Shown here: one piece after another, positions 15,162-23,268 of the stretch | How positions within the stretch are numbered: position 1 is the first letter of the stretch | How the letters are laid out: each line of letters begins with the position of its first letter | Origin: Clostridium sp. SCN 57-10 | Lineage (GTDB): Bacteria > Bacillota > Clostridia > Oscillospirales > Butyricicoccaceae | NCBI GenBank assembly: GCA_001725215.1 | Contig: MEFT01000013.1 | Span: 1 to 23,459 of the forward strand | Length of the DNA: 23,459 nt | Direction: 5' to 3' | Notes under the pieces: model-generated | What the model was told of the DNA's origin: nothing | What the model saw: the letters and a program-made list of their open reading frames with translations, nothing else | Database searches by the model: none | Position numbers and translations under genes: made by a program

Positions 15162-15593
15162 CTGCTTTACCATCAAGAATGCGGCACTGGTTTTCTATGA
15201 CTTTAACGATCCTGCCGGTACTGACAAATGGACTGTGAGGCTTGATTTTACGCGGCTTTGGCGTGCTGCCCAGTATTCTGAAAATTCTTTCACAGCAAGC
15301 TGCAAAAAATTCAAATACAGGATAATGCTCTTTTTCGACATAATTAAAATATTATCGAGCGTAAAGGTTAAATTTACTCAATAACCTTATACTCAATATG
15401 GAATTGCGGTAATAAAATACATAAACTGTCAAAAATAGCGTTTGAATCCGTGACCGCGCTTTTTTTACAATATTTTATGCTTTTGGAAGTAAATAAAAAT
15501 TTACGCATATCAGTGTATTTATATCGGAATCGTATACAGAGGACTAACGTGTGCGGCGCTTGCCGCTTGAACAAACGGAAGGAGATACTCCAT
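15162..15593 (+). other. AT-rich intergenic region upstream of the flagellar operon
   Basis: No complete gene is visible. One frame stays open from about 15121 to a TAA at 15382 without a good start; part of it (LVFYDFNDPAGTDKWTVRLD) has protein-like character and may be a decayed gene fragment. A small inverted repeat (AAGGTTA 15364-15370 with TAACCTT 15382-15388) follows. A candidate promoter lies at 15442-15471. I saw no sigma-D (TAAA / GCCGATAA) promoter and no known riboswitch core. Confidence 0.4.
15442..15471 (+). promoter_or_regulatory. Candidate promoter of the flagellar operon
   Basis: TTGAAT (15442-15447) and TACAAT (15466-15471) are separated by 18 nt, a reasonable sigma-A match. 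It would give a leader of about 115 nt before fliE. It is the best pair I found in the spacer; other AT-rich combinations cannot be excluded. Confidence 0.45.
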
Positions 15594-15905
15594 ATGGCAA
15601 TCTCATTTTCTCCGATGATACCTATTGAAAAAATGCAGTTTTCCTCCTTTTCCGCGGCTGAAAAAAGCAGCGCGGCAGGGGATAAAACATCATTTCAAGA
15701 TATGCTGAGCGGCTACATGCAAGAGGTAAAGAGCCTCACACAGGTTGCAGAGCAGGATGGCGCGCGCCTTGCCTTGGGCAATGCGGACGATCTTGCTCAG
15801 ATTCAAATCAATGCCATGAAGGCCGAAGCGGCGCTGCAGACCACGGTGCAGCTTACCTCCCGTGCGGTCAACGCATACAAAGAAATCATGCAGATGCAGG
15901 TATAG
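15594..15905 (+). CDS. fliE: Flagellar hook-basal body complex protein FliE
   Basis: FliE joins the MS-ring to the proximal rod and is an early export substrate. The product is 103 residues, normal for the family. The ATG at 15594 has AAGGAGA about 9 nt upstream; the frame is open further back but without an SD and with non-coding character. The C-terminus (TTVQLTSRAVNAYKEIMQMQV with the typical NAYKEIM) is diagnostic, and the middle SFQDMLSGYMQEVK is also typical. It is the first gene of the flagellar operon here. In many Firmicutes flgB and flgC come directly before fliE, but in this window the upstream neighbour is a response regulator and a non-coding stretch, so flgBC must lie elsewhere. 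Confidence 0.93.
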   Translation: MAISFSPMIPIEKMQFSSFSAAEKSSAAGDKTSFQDMLSGYMQEVKSLTQVAEQDGARLALGNADDLAQIQINAMKAEAALQTTVQLTSRAVNAYKEIMQMQV

Positions 15906-15947
15906 CCCGGTGCATGACAGCGTAGGCGCACAGACGGGAGGGTACTT

Positions 15948-17543
15948 GTGAGCGGTACATCGGTGAAAAGCATCTATACCGGCGTAAAAGAATATTGGAC
16001 TAAACTGACGAAAAAGCAGCGAATAGGCGTCATTGCCGTCGCTGCCGTTGTAGTATTGGGAGCACTTTTGCTGACCGTTTTGCTCAATCGAGACAATTCG
16101 GGGTATGAGGTGCTCTATCCTAATATGAGCGTGGCCGAAGCGGGAAGCGTTTACCAAGCGCTGCTCGAGATGGGCGCGCAGCCGAAAATCGGCTCTGGCG
16201 GCTCCGTAATGGTGCCCGCCAATGAGGTGGACATCTGGATCTTACAGCTGGCGGCGCGCGGATACCCGCAGACAGCGCTGCCGTATGACGTTTTTTCAAG
16301 CCATTCGGGCTTGACCACCACGGAGTCGGAAAAGAAGCAGTGGCTTGCGTTTCAGCTTCAGGACCGCATTCAGGCGACGCTGAAGCGCATAAGCGGCGTG
16401 GAAAATGCAACGGTGACGATTAACATGCCGGAGACGAGTGATTACGTCTGGAAGCAGGCGGAATCAACCGAGCGTGCAACGGCCGGCGTGCTGCTTTCGC
16501 TCGGCGCAAACGTTACGCTGAACAACGAGCAGGTCACAGCCATCAAGAACCTGATTGCCTCAAGCATTCCGCAGATGCAGGCAGACGATGTCACCGTCGT
16601 CAACGCAAAGACGGGCCTGCAGCTTGATGCAAAGGCGGAGGCGCCCGGCATCACGAATGAAGAGAATTTGCAGTATGAGCAGAGCGTGCAGGACCGTATC
16701 GAAGAGAACGTGGTGCGTGTGCTGGCGCCGCGCTACGGCACGGACGGCGTCGTCGCCGTCGCAAAGGTGACGATCGATTACGACAAGATGATGACCGAGC
16801 GCATGGAGCTCATTCAAAACCCCGAAACGGGCGGCGGCTATGTGACGAACGATGAAGGCAAATACACGGTGAACGGCGAGCTTGCCGCAGGCGGCGTCGT
16901 CGGCGAAGAAAACAACACCGATATTCCCCAATACGGTTACACGGAACCGGCAGACGAAAACGGCATGACCTATTACTGGTGGAACAAGGATTACGATTAC
17001 GGCTACATCAAAACGCAGATTGAGCGCGGCAGTGCCGAACTCAAGCGCGCCACCGTATCGGTCATGGTAAACGAAAAAAATCTTACACAAGCGCAGCGGG
17101 AAGAGCTAACTTCTCTTGTGTCTAAGAGTACGGACATCGAACCTGAGTTTGTGTTCGTTTCCTCATTTGAAGCGCCCGAGGGTAATGTGACGCCGACAAC
17201 GCCGGTAGAAACGCTTCCGATTTGGCAGCGCATCCCCATCTGGGCTTATGCCGCGGCAGGCGCGGCGGTGTTGCTCATCATTACCGCCGTGATCGTGGTG
17301 CGGATCATTATTAAGCGCCGCAAGGGCGCGGAGAGCCCGGAACGTATGGCAAGCGCGCGCCTCGGCCTCGAGCGGATGCAGCAGTCTGAGATCGACGATC
17401 ATAAGCGTCATCTTGAAGAACTGGCGATGCAGGGGCTCGACATCAAGGACGAGGCAGTGACGAGCGAAGTTCGTACCTTCGCAAAGCAAAACCCCGAAAT
17501 TGCGGCAAACCTCATCCGCTCTTGGCTGAAGGAGGGTGAATAA
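15948..17543 (+). CDS. fliF: Flagellar MS-ring protein FliF
   Basis: FliF (531 residues) forms the MS-ring in the cytoplasmic membrane on which the flagellar motor and export gate are built. The start is a GTG at 15948 with GGGAGG 5 nt upstream. There is a first membrane segment at about 26-46 and a second at about 431-453 (WAYAAAGAAVLLIITAVIVV). The periplasmic ring-building region with YEVLYPNMSVAEAG and NVTLNNEQVTAIKNLIASSI lies between. The cytoplasmic tail ends with VRTFAKQNPEIAANLIRSWL, the usual FliG-binding helices. Length and order are normal. It is followed by fliG after only 2 nt, and the fliG SD lies in the fliF end, so the two are tightly coupled. Confidence 0.97.
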   Translation: MSGTSVKSIYTGVKEYWTKLTKKQRIGVIAVAAVVVLGALLLTVLLNRDNSGYEVLYPNMSVAEAGSVYQALLEMGAQPKIGSGGSVMVPANEVDIWILQLAARGYPQTALPYDVFSSHSGLTTTESEKKQWLAFQLQDRIQATLKRISGVENATVTINMPETSDYVWKQAESTERATAGVLLSLGANVTLNNEQVTAIKNLIASSIPQMQADDVTVVNAKTGLQLDAKAEAPGITNEENLQYEQSVQDRIEENVVRVLAPRYGTDGVVAVAKVTIDYDKMMTERMELIQNPETGGGYVTNDEGKYTVNGELAAGGVVGEENNTDIPQYGYTEPADENGMTYYWWNKDYDYGYIKTQIERGSAELKRATVSVMVNEKNLTQAQREELTSLVSKSTDIEPEFVFVSSFEAPEGNVTPTTPVETLPIWQRIPIWAYAAAGAAVLLIITAVIVVRIIIKRRKGAESPERMASARLGLERMQQSEIDDHKRHLEELAMQGLDIKDEAVTSEVRTFAKQNPEIAANLIRSWLKEGE

Positions 17544-17545
17544 CG

Positions 17546-18565
17546 GTGTCGGCTGCAGGAAAGCAGAGGAAAATGTCGGCGGCTGGCCGGGCCGCCGCCA
17601 TCGTGGTCGCGCTTGGCGAGGAACAGGCCGCGGCCGTTTACCGGCATCTGCGTGAGGACGAGATCGAAAAACTGACGCTTGAAGTCGCAAAGCTTGAAAA
17701 GCTTTCTCCCTCCGATATGCAGGAGATCGTCAATGATTTTTACGGGCTGTGTACCACGCAAAAGGTCATTTCAGAGGGCGGCGTACTCTATGCGCGTACC
17801 ATTTTGGAAAAAGCGTTCGGCTCGCAGCTTGCATCTTCCTATATGGAGCGCGTGGCAAACACCATGCAGATCCGCGCGTTTGAATTTATCCGTAAATCAA
17901 ATTATAAAAACCTTTTGATGATGCTGCAGAACGAACACCCGCAAACCATTGCGTTTGTTCTGTCTTACGCAACGGCGGAACAGGCGTCCAAGGTAATCTC
18001 AGAGCTGCCCAAACAGCTTCAGATCAATGTGATCAAACGTATCGCGATATTGGAAAGCGTATCGCCGGAAATCGTCTCAACGGTGGAAGACGTGCTGGAG
18101 AAGCGCTTCTCGGCGGTCGTAACGGTCGACATGACGGAAATTGGCGGCATCAACTATGTGGCAGATATTATGAATCACACCGACCGCACAACGGAGCGAT
18201 ATATTTTCGACGAATTGGGCAAGAGCGATCCCGCGCTGTCGAACGACATCCGCAAGCTGATGTTCGTGTTCGAAGACATTGTAAGCCTCGACGATATGAC
18301 CATTCAGCGCGTTCTGCGCGAGGTGGACCAGCAGGATCTGGCAATTGCGGTCAAGGGCTCGAGCGACGAGATCAAAAACGTGCTGCTTAATAACATTTCG
18401 ACGCGCGCCAAAGAAAACATCCTCGCGGATATCGAGTACCTGCGCAATATCCGCATGAGAGACGTCGAGGCGGCGCAGCAGAAGATCGTGGATACCATCC
18501 GCATGCTGGAGGAAACGGGCGAGATCGTGATCTCCCGCGGAGAGGAGGATATGATCATTGCCTGA
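17546..18565 (+). CDS. fliG: Flagellar motor switch protein FliG
   Basis: FliG (339 residues) sits on the cytoplasmic face of the MS-ring and transmits torque from the stator. The GTG at 17546 has AAGGAGGGTGA in the end of fliF. The N-terminal part (GRAAAIVVALGEEQAAAVYRHL) binds FliF. The middle domain has the EHPQ motif at 130-133, followed by TIAFVLSY. The C-terminal domain has the charged torque helix with MFVFEDIVSLDDMTIQRVLREV. All expected landmarks are present and the length is normal. Its last 8 nt overlap the start of fliH. Confidence 0.98.
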   Translation: MSAAGKQRKMSAAGRAAAIVVALGEEQAAAVYRHLREDEIEKLTLEVAKLEKLSPSDMQEIVNDFYGLCTTQKVISEGGVLYARTILEKAFGSQLASSYMERVANTMQIRAFEFIRKSNYKNLLMMLQNEHPQTIAFVLSYATAEQASKVISELPKQLQINVIKRIAILESVSPEIVSTVEDVLEKRFSAVVTVDMTEIGGINYVADIMNHTDRTTERYIFDELGKSDPALSNDIRKLMFVFEDIVSLDDMTIQRVLREVDQQDLAIAVKGSSDEIKNVLLNNISTRAKENILADIEYLRNIRMRDVEAAQQKIVDTIRMLEETGEIVISRGEEDMIIA

Positions 18566-19265
18566 GGTGATTAAAACAGGGTGGCAGATGCATGGCGGTG
18601 ATGCGGTTCGCATACCGGACGCGGAAGCCGCGCGGCCCCCGATGTGCATGGAGCCGGATGAAGGGTATGCAGCAGAGGCTGCGCCTGAACCCAAAACAAT
18701 CATCCGTGAAATTTACCGTGACCCCGAACCGCTGACCCGTGCCGACATCGAGCGGCTTTATGCAGACGAGCTAAATGGCCTGCGCGCACAGGCGTGGCAA
18801 AGCGCGTATGAGGATGCGGCGGTGCGCTACGGCGGCGAAATGGCGGATTGCATCCGACGCGTGGACGAATGCCTGCACGCCATGCAGGTCGAGCATGACC
18901 GCTATATAGAGCAGTATGACGAAGATTTAAGATTTTTTGCGGTCGATATCGCGGAAAAAATGATTTTACAGAAAATCAGCGAAGATGACATCATTTTGCG
19001 TTCTCTTGTGCTTGAAACGGTGTCGCGCATGAAGAATCCTTCGTGGATGAAGCTCGAGCTGTCAGGCCAGATGACCGACCTGATTGAGTTTATGAAAGAG
19101 GAGCTTGCAAAGCCCGAGTATTTCGGCCGGGCGACTGTAAGCCCTATCGCGGCTCCCGGCGATACCTGCCGCGTGAGCACCGAGGAGGGTACCACGGTGG
19201 CAACCGTGTCAGTGCAGGCAAGCAATTTAAGAAAAGTCTTTTCCGAGGCGGACTGGGCAGATTGA
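18558..19265 (+). CDS. fliH: Flagellar assembly protein FliH
   Basis: FliH (235 residues) regulates the export ATPase FliI and tethers it to the export apparatus. The start is a TTG at 18558, inside the end of fliG, with AGGAGG 9 nt upstream; a GTG at 18567 would lie too far from that SD. The N-terminal third is variable and acidic. The rest has the helical arrangement of the family, with DEDLRFFAVDIAEKMILQKI and LVLETVSRMK, and ends with a GTTVATVSVQASNLRKVF-type segment. Sequence identity in this family is low, so the name rests partly on position between fliG and fliI and on size. Confidence 0.9.
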   Translation: MPEVIKTGWQMHGGDAVRIPDAEAARPPMCMEPDEGYAAEAAPEPKTIIREIYRDPEPLTRADIERLYADELNGLRAQAWQSAYEDAAVRYGGEMADCIRRVDECLHAMQVEHDRYIEQYDEDLRFFAVDIAEKMILQKISEDDIILRSLVLETVSRMKNPSWMKLELSGQMTDLIEFMKEELAKPEYFGRATVSPIAAPGDTCRVSTEEGTTVATVSVQASNLRKVFSEADWAD

Positions 19266-19278
19266 GGAGGTGGTTTTC

Positions 19279-20595
19279 GTGGTGCGAAAGACGAGAGACC
19301 TGTCGAAATACCGTCGCGTGCTCAAGCTGTCCGACCTCTATACCCATGAGGGGAAAATCAACCGCATCACCGGCATGACCATCGAAACGACGGGACTTGC
19401 GTGCAGCATCGGCGATATTTGCACGATTCACATCGGCGGCGGGGATACGGTGATTTCCGAAGTGGTCGGCATATCTGAAAACAAGGCGTATCTGATGCCC
19501 TATCAGGAGATTGACGGCATCGGTTACGGAAACCCGGTCATCAATAGCGGCGAGAAGCTGACTATCCGGGCAAGCGAGCACCTGATCGGGCGTACGATCG
19601 ACGCGCTCGGCATTCCGATCGATGACGGCCCACCCATTCCGGAGGGGGTACCCATTTCGATCAGCGGCTCGCCAGGCAATCCGCTCGAGCGCCCGCCCAT
19701 ATCAGAAGTGATGGAAATCGGCGTTAAGGCGATTGACGGTCTGCTCACCGTGGGCAAGGGTCAGCGCATCGGCATTTTTGCCGGAAGCGGCGTAGGCAAG
19801 AGTACGCTGATGGGCATGATCGCACGCAACGTGCGTGCCGATATCAACGTCATCGCGCTCGTCGGCGAGCGTGGACGCGAGGTGGTCGAGTTTATCGAGC
19901 GCGATCTCGGCGAAGAGGGCAGAAAACGCTCGGTGCTCGTCGTGGCAACATCCGACCAGCCGGCGCTCATGCGCCTGAAATGTGCGCAGACGGCGACGGC
20001 TATCGCGGAATTTTTTCAGCGGCAGGGCAAGCATGTGCTGCTTATGATGGACTCGCTGACGCGCTTTGCCATGGCGCAGCGCGACATCGGGCTTAACTCG
20101 GGCGAAGCGCCCGTCGCGCGCGGCTATACGCCCTCGATCTATTCAGCGCTGCCCCGCTTGCTTGAGCGCGCGGGCAACTTCAAAACAGGGTCCATCACCG
20201 GCATTTACACGGTGCTCGTCGAGGGCGACGACCAGAACGAGCCGATTGCAGACACGGTGCGCAGCATCATCGACGGGCATATCGTGCTGTCGCGCAAAAT
20301 TGCGGCGAAAAACCATTACCCCGCCATCGACGTGCTGAACAGTGTCAGCCGTCTGATGTCCGGCATTGCCGAGCCGGCGCACAAAGATGCGGCAAACCGC
20401 CTGCGCAATATGCTGTCGCTTGTACGCGACAACGAAGACCTGCTTGCCATCGGCGCATACGAGCCGGGCCACAATGCCGAGCTTGACAATGCCGTGGCAC
20501 ACAGAAAACGGATGGACGACTTCCTGACACAGCGGACAGACAGCGCTTTTCGCTTTGACGAAACGGTTTCGCTTCTGCGGCAGGCAGTGGAATAA
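19279..20595 (+). CDS. fliI: Flagellum-specific export ATPase FliI
   Basis: FliI (438 residues) is the F1-beta-like ATPase that powers or assists loading of flagellar export substrates. I chose the GTG at 19279 because GGAGG (19266-19270) is 8 nt upstream; a GTG at 19270 overlaps that SD and is unlikely, and a GTG at 19282 is also possible. Walker A is AGSGVGKST (about 168-176). Walker B is LLMMD (about 254-258), followed by SLTRFAMAQRDIGL. The signature region RGYTPSIYSALPRLLERAG is present, as is the catalytic region VGERGREVVEF. The protein is complete. It lies 13 nt after fliH and 13 nt before fliJ. Confidence 0.98.
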   Translation: MVRKTRDLSKYRRVLKLSDLYTHEGKINRITGMTIETTGLACSIGDICTIHIGGGDTVISEVVGISENKAYLMPYQEIDGIGYGNPVINSGEKLTIRASEHLIGRTIDALGIPIDDGPPIPEGVPISISGSPGNPLERPPISEVMEIGVKAIDGLLTVGKGQRIGIFAGSGVGKSTLMGMIARNVRADINVIALVGERGREVVEFIERDLGEEGRKRSVLVVATSDQPALMRLKCAQTATAIAEFFQRQGKHVLLMMDSLTRFAMAQRDIGLNSGEAPVARGYTPSIYSALPRLLERAGNFKTGSITGIYTVLVEGDDQNEPIADTVRSIIDGHIVLSRKIAAKNHYPAIDVLNSVSRLMSGIAEPAHKDAANRLRNMLSLVRDNEDLLAIGAYEPGHNAELDNAVAHRKRMDDFLTQRTDSAFRFDETVSLLRQAVE

Positions 20596-20608
20596 ATGAG
20601 GTGACGCG

Positions 20609-21052
20609 GTGAAACCCTTTACGTTTTCGCTTAGAAAGATCAGAGATTATAAAGATCAGCTGCTTGAAAAACAGCAGGCGCTGCTCGCGTCTCTGCGTCA
20701 CGAGCTGTATCTCATCGAGCAGAGGCTGGTGGCGCTTTACGAATACCGGGCCGAAAAAGAAGAACTGCTGCTGCAGCGGCAGCGCGAGGGAATTACGGTT
20801 TCCGATGCGTGCGCGCTGCAAACGCTGATCGAGGCGGCCAAACAGCAGGCAGAGCGGCTTGAGGCAGAGCGTGAAAAGGCCGAAAGCGCCGTGCAACGGC
20901 AGCTGACGGTCGTCGTTCAGATCTCACAGGAGATTTCCGGACTTGACAAGCTCGAAGAAAAGAAGCGCGAAGAGCACCGGTATGAGGCCGCAAAGGAAAG
21001 TGCGGAAGAAATCCTCGAGCAGCTGACGCAGCAGCTTTTCCGCCGCGCATAA
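20609..21052 (+). CDS. fliJ: Flagellar export chaperone FliJ
   Basis: FliJ (147 residues) is a coiled-coil protein that inserts into the FliI hexamer and helps deliver export substrates. The GTG at 20609 has TGAGGTGA 4 nt upstream. Starting with FTFSLRKIRDYKDQLLEKQQ, it is almost wholly helical, with long stretches rich in Glu, Gln, Lys and Leu that form a coiled coil (about 15-140). FliJ proteins are poorly conserved, so the call depends on the FSLxKI.DYK start, size, coiled coil and position directly after fliI. A 102-nt gap with hairpins separates it from fliK. Confidence 0.9.
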   Translation: MKPFTFSLRKIRDYKDQLLEKQQALLASLRHELYLIEQRLVALYEYRAEKEELLLQRQREGITVSDACALQTLIEAAKQQAERLEAEREKAESAVQRQLTVVVQISQEISGLDKLEEKKREEHRYEAAKESAEEILEQLTQQLFRRA

Positions 21053-21063
21053 CCCCACGATAA

Positions 21064-21132
21064 TGGTATCGCCTGACGGAAACGTCATTCGATAGAGCCA
21101 CAGCGAGTATAATGCGGCGGAAAAACCGCCGC
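21064..21132 (+). other. Predicted RNA structure in the fliJ-fliK gap
   Basis: Two hairpins can form. The first has TGG-TATCG-CC-TGACG (21064-21078), a GAAA tetraloop (21079-21082) and CGTCA-TT-CGATA-GAG-CCA (21083-21100), giving 5-bp and 5-bp helices with a 2x2 internal loop plus 3 outer pairs. The second is GCGGCGG (21114-21120), AAAAA, CCGCCGC (21126-21132), ending 8 nt before the fliK SD (GGGAGGTGA). A TATAAT at 21108-21113 lies between them without a good -35. No known RNA family is recognised. Confidence 0.5.
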
Positions 21133-21154
21133 CACGCGAAGGGAGGTGAAATAG

Positions 21155-22276
21155 ATGCAGAACAACATCATGGTGCAGGCAAGAACCATGCGCGAAGGCA
21201 CGCGAACAGGTGCGCGAAGTTTGCAAGGTATCGCGGAGGGCGACTGCGGCATGGACCCTTTTGGCGCCATCATTCAGGCGATGATTGCGGAATGTATGCC
21301 GTGCGGCGCCGAGACGGGCGAAGGCACACTGCCCGGCGGCGAACAGGCGATCGAGGAGCCACAAAAGCAGCAGGAGACCCAGCCAGTGCTTGACGGCGTG
21401 CCGCAGGTGCTACCGCTTTGGACGATACAGCTCGTGACCATCCCCCCCGAAGAAGCGGTGCAGAACACAGGACAGACGCAGCAGGCAGCGGAGCCGATTA
21501 CGGCCACGCTTAACACATCGCAGACGCTGCAAATGCCGCAGATGCCGCAGGCGCAGCTACAGCCCCCCAAGACGCAACCCGCGCAAACAGCCGAACGGTT
21601 TGCCGCACAGCTGCAAGTTGAGTACGCGACCGAGCAGGTTCCCGTTACACGCGAAAGCGCGCAGCCTGCCGATACTACGCCGCTCCAGTTTGACCGATCG
21701 GTGCGGGAGGTACGGCAGAATATCGCACGAGAGACACGACGCAGCGCCGAAGCCCCTGTCGCAGAACCCGCAGCACAGCGACAGCAGATGACGCAAACGG
21801 CGGCGATGCCCGAAAAGGCGGAACGCATGGAGCGCGAGGCGACCGTGCTCGAACAGCTGAAAGACGCCATTCCTGCCCGGCTCTCGGAGGGCAAAAGCGA
21901 GTTTACTATGAGGCTCAAGCCGGAAAAACTCGGCGAGATTACGGTGAAGCTCGTGGAGGAAAGCGGCAAGATGACGCTGCGCATCACGGCGGCTTCCGAA
22001 CAGACGGCACGCGCCATCAACAGCGATCTGTCGGCGCTCCGCGAAGCGGTGAGACCGCTGCAGGTCGAGGTGCACGAAGCGGCGACGCAGACGAGCGGGG
22101 AACAGGCAAGCATGCAGCAATTCAGCTTTTCGGGCCAGTTTGCAAACCGTCAGGACACCCATGCACGGCACGGCACGGCAAACACACGGGCCGCGGTCGC
22201 AACAAACGGTGAGGAAGTTGCGGAGGAATCCGTTTCCCGCATGCTGCGCGCCGCAGGATTTGACACTTATATTTGA
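21155..22276 (+). CDS. fliK: Flagellar hook-length control protein FliK
   Basis: FliK (373 residues) measures hook length and switches export from hook to filament proteins. The ATG at 21155 has GGGAGGTGA 6 nt upstream. The long N-terminal part is low in complexity and rich in Gln, Ala, Thr and Pro (for example QPPKTQPAQTAERF), as expected for a flexible ruler. The C-terminal hook domain at about 235-320 carries EFTMRLKPEKLGEITVKL, the conserved Flg_hook signature, followed by VRPLQVEVHEA. N-terminal FliK regions are fast evolving, so the name rests on the C-terminal domain and on position before flgD. Confidence 0.92.
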   Translation: MQNNIMVQARTMREGTRTGARSLQGIAEGDCGMDPFGAIIQAMIAECMPCGAETGEGTLPGGEQAIEEPQKQQETQPVLDGVPQVLPLWTIQLVTIPPEEAVQNTGQTQQAAEPITATLNTSQTLQMPQMPQAQLQPPKTQPAQTAERFAAQLQVEYATEQVPVTRESAQPADTTPLQFDRSVREVRQNIARETRRSAEAPVAEPAAQRQQMTQTAAMPEKAERMEREATVLEQLKDAIPARLSEGKSEFTMRLKPEKLGEITVKLVEESGKMTLRITAASEQTARAINSDLSALREAVRPLQVEVHEAATQTSGEQASMQQFSFSGQFANRQDTHARHGTANTRAAVATNGEEVAEESVSRMLRAAGFDTYI

Positions 22277-22279
22277 TAG

Positions 22280-22286
22280 AAGGAGG
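22280..22286 (+). promoter_or_regulatory. SD that decides the flgD start
   Basis: AAGGAGG at 22280-22286 is 7 nt before a TTG at 22294, the ideal spacing. The in-frame ATG at 22288 practically abuts this SD and would be a poor start, so TTG is preferred. Confidence 0.6.
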
Positions 22287-22293
22287 GATGAGA

Positions 22294-22755
22294 TTGGATA
22301 CAAGCGTGGAAAGAACGCTGGGCGGTAAGCAGTATAACGCCGTATTTACCGACAAAAAAGACAATGCGACCATGGATAAGTCGGACTTTCTTAAGCTGAT
22401 GGTAGCCCAGATGCAAAACCAGGACTTCAACAACCCGATGGACAACACCGCGATGGTGCAGCAGATGGTGCAGTTTTCCAACATGGAAATTATGCAGGAG
22501 ATGGCGGCCTATTCCAAAACCAATTACGCCCTTTCGCTCGTGGGCAAAACGGCGACCGCTTCGCGCTTTACGGTCGGTGGCGAGCTTGATACGACAACGG
22601 GCGTCATCGAAAAGGTTTCGCTGGTCGACGACGAGTATGTGCTCTACATCGGCGGTAAGAAGTACACCACCGCGCAGATCATGAGCGTGCAAAACGGAGC
22701 GACCGTCACCGAACCCGAAAAAGAGAGCACGGATGATTCCGCAACGGCAAAATAA
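22294..22755 (+). CDS. flgD: Flagellar hook assembly scaffold protein FlgD
   Basis: FlgD (153 residues) is the cap under which hook subunits polymerise; it is discarded when the hook is complete. The TTG at 22294 is chosen from SD spacing. The N-terminal domain has MDKSDFLKLMVAQMQNQDF and NPMDNTAMVQQMVQFS, the clearest FlgD hallmark. A short C-terminal part (VGKTATASRFTVGGELDTTT to a Glu/Ser-rich end) replaces the larger beta domains of the proteobacterial protein, which is common in Firmicutes. It lies between fliK and the TIGR02530-type gene, as expected. Confidence 0.95.
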   Translation: MDTSVERTLGGKQYNAVFTDKKDNATMDKSDFLKLMVAQMQNQDFNNPMDNTAMVQQMVQFSNMEIMQEMAAYSKTNYALSLVGKTATASRFTVGGELDTTTGVIEKVSLVDDEYVLYIGGKKYTTAQIMSVQNGATVTEPEKESTDDSATAK

Positions 22756-22785
22756 CCCCAGACAAACGCGAAAGGAGCAAATATC

Positions 22786-23187
22786 ATGGACGATATGCGC
22801 CTGAAATTTTCCGTACCGATCACAACCGGCGCGCCCCAGAGAGCGACGATGCAGGAGACGCATGCAAATACGGCGGAAGCAGGAAGCAAAAGCACGTTTC
22901 GCAGCGTTCTTGAAGAGACCATTCAGAAAAACAGCACGGTCAATTTTTCGAAGCACGCGGTGAAGCGCGCGGCAGACCACGGCATCGAGCTGACAGAGGA
23001 CAGTCTCCAGCGGCTTGGCGAGGGCGTGCGCATCGCAAACGACAGAAATCTGGAGGATACCTTGATCCTCGTCGGCACCACCGCATTTCTGGTCAATGCA
23101 AAGAACAACACGGTGATCACGGCGTTAAGCGGAAACGACATGAAGGGCAACGTTTTCACAAATATTGAAGGAACCGTTATTATTTGA
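22786..23187 (+). CDS. TIGR02530-type flagellar operon protein
   Basis: This 133-residue protein has an AAAGGAG about 9 nt before its ATG. The conserved C-terminal two-thirds begins with NFSKHAVKRAADHGIELTED, continues with LEDTLILVGTTAFLVNAKNN and ends with MKGNVFTNIEGTVII, which I recognise as the flagellar operon protein family found between flgD and flgE in many Firmicutes. The N-terminal 45 residues are variable. Its exact function is not established to my knowledge; its fixed position suggests a role in hook assembly or export. It is followed by an 81-nt gap and flgE. Confidence 0.9.
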   Translation: MDDMRLKFSVPITTGAPQRATMQETHANTAEAGSKSTFRSVLEETIQKNSTVNFSKHAVKRAADHGIELTEDSLQRLGEGVRIANDRNLEDTLILVGTTAFLVNAKNNTVITALSGNDMKGNVFTNIEGTVII

Positions 23188-23200
23188 GCCGGACCTTTTG

Positions 23201-23239
23201 AGGAGGCTTTTGCGCGTCCCGACCGACTGACGGACGCGT
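23201..23239 (+). other. Orphan SD, six-codon ORF and hairpin before flgE
   Basis: AGGAGG (23201-23206) is followed by TTG (23210) and five more codons to a TGA (23228-23230), a frame of MRVPTD. The same stretch forms a hairpin, GCGCGTCC (23212-23219) with GGACGCGT (23232-23239) and a 12-nt loop. There is no T-run, so it is not an intrinsic terminator. The flgE SD (AAAGGAGA) comes about 11 nt later. Confidence 0.35.
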
Positions 23240-23268
23240 GCGCGGTTCCAAAAGGAGATAACAAATAT

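Noticed and set aside
21064..21100. Hammerhead ribozyme, because CTGACGGAAACGTC resembles the CUGANGA and GAAA cores.
   Set aside because: There is no stem II between the core strands and no correct cleavage triplet context; the bases pair as a simple GAAA-capped hairpin.
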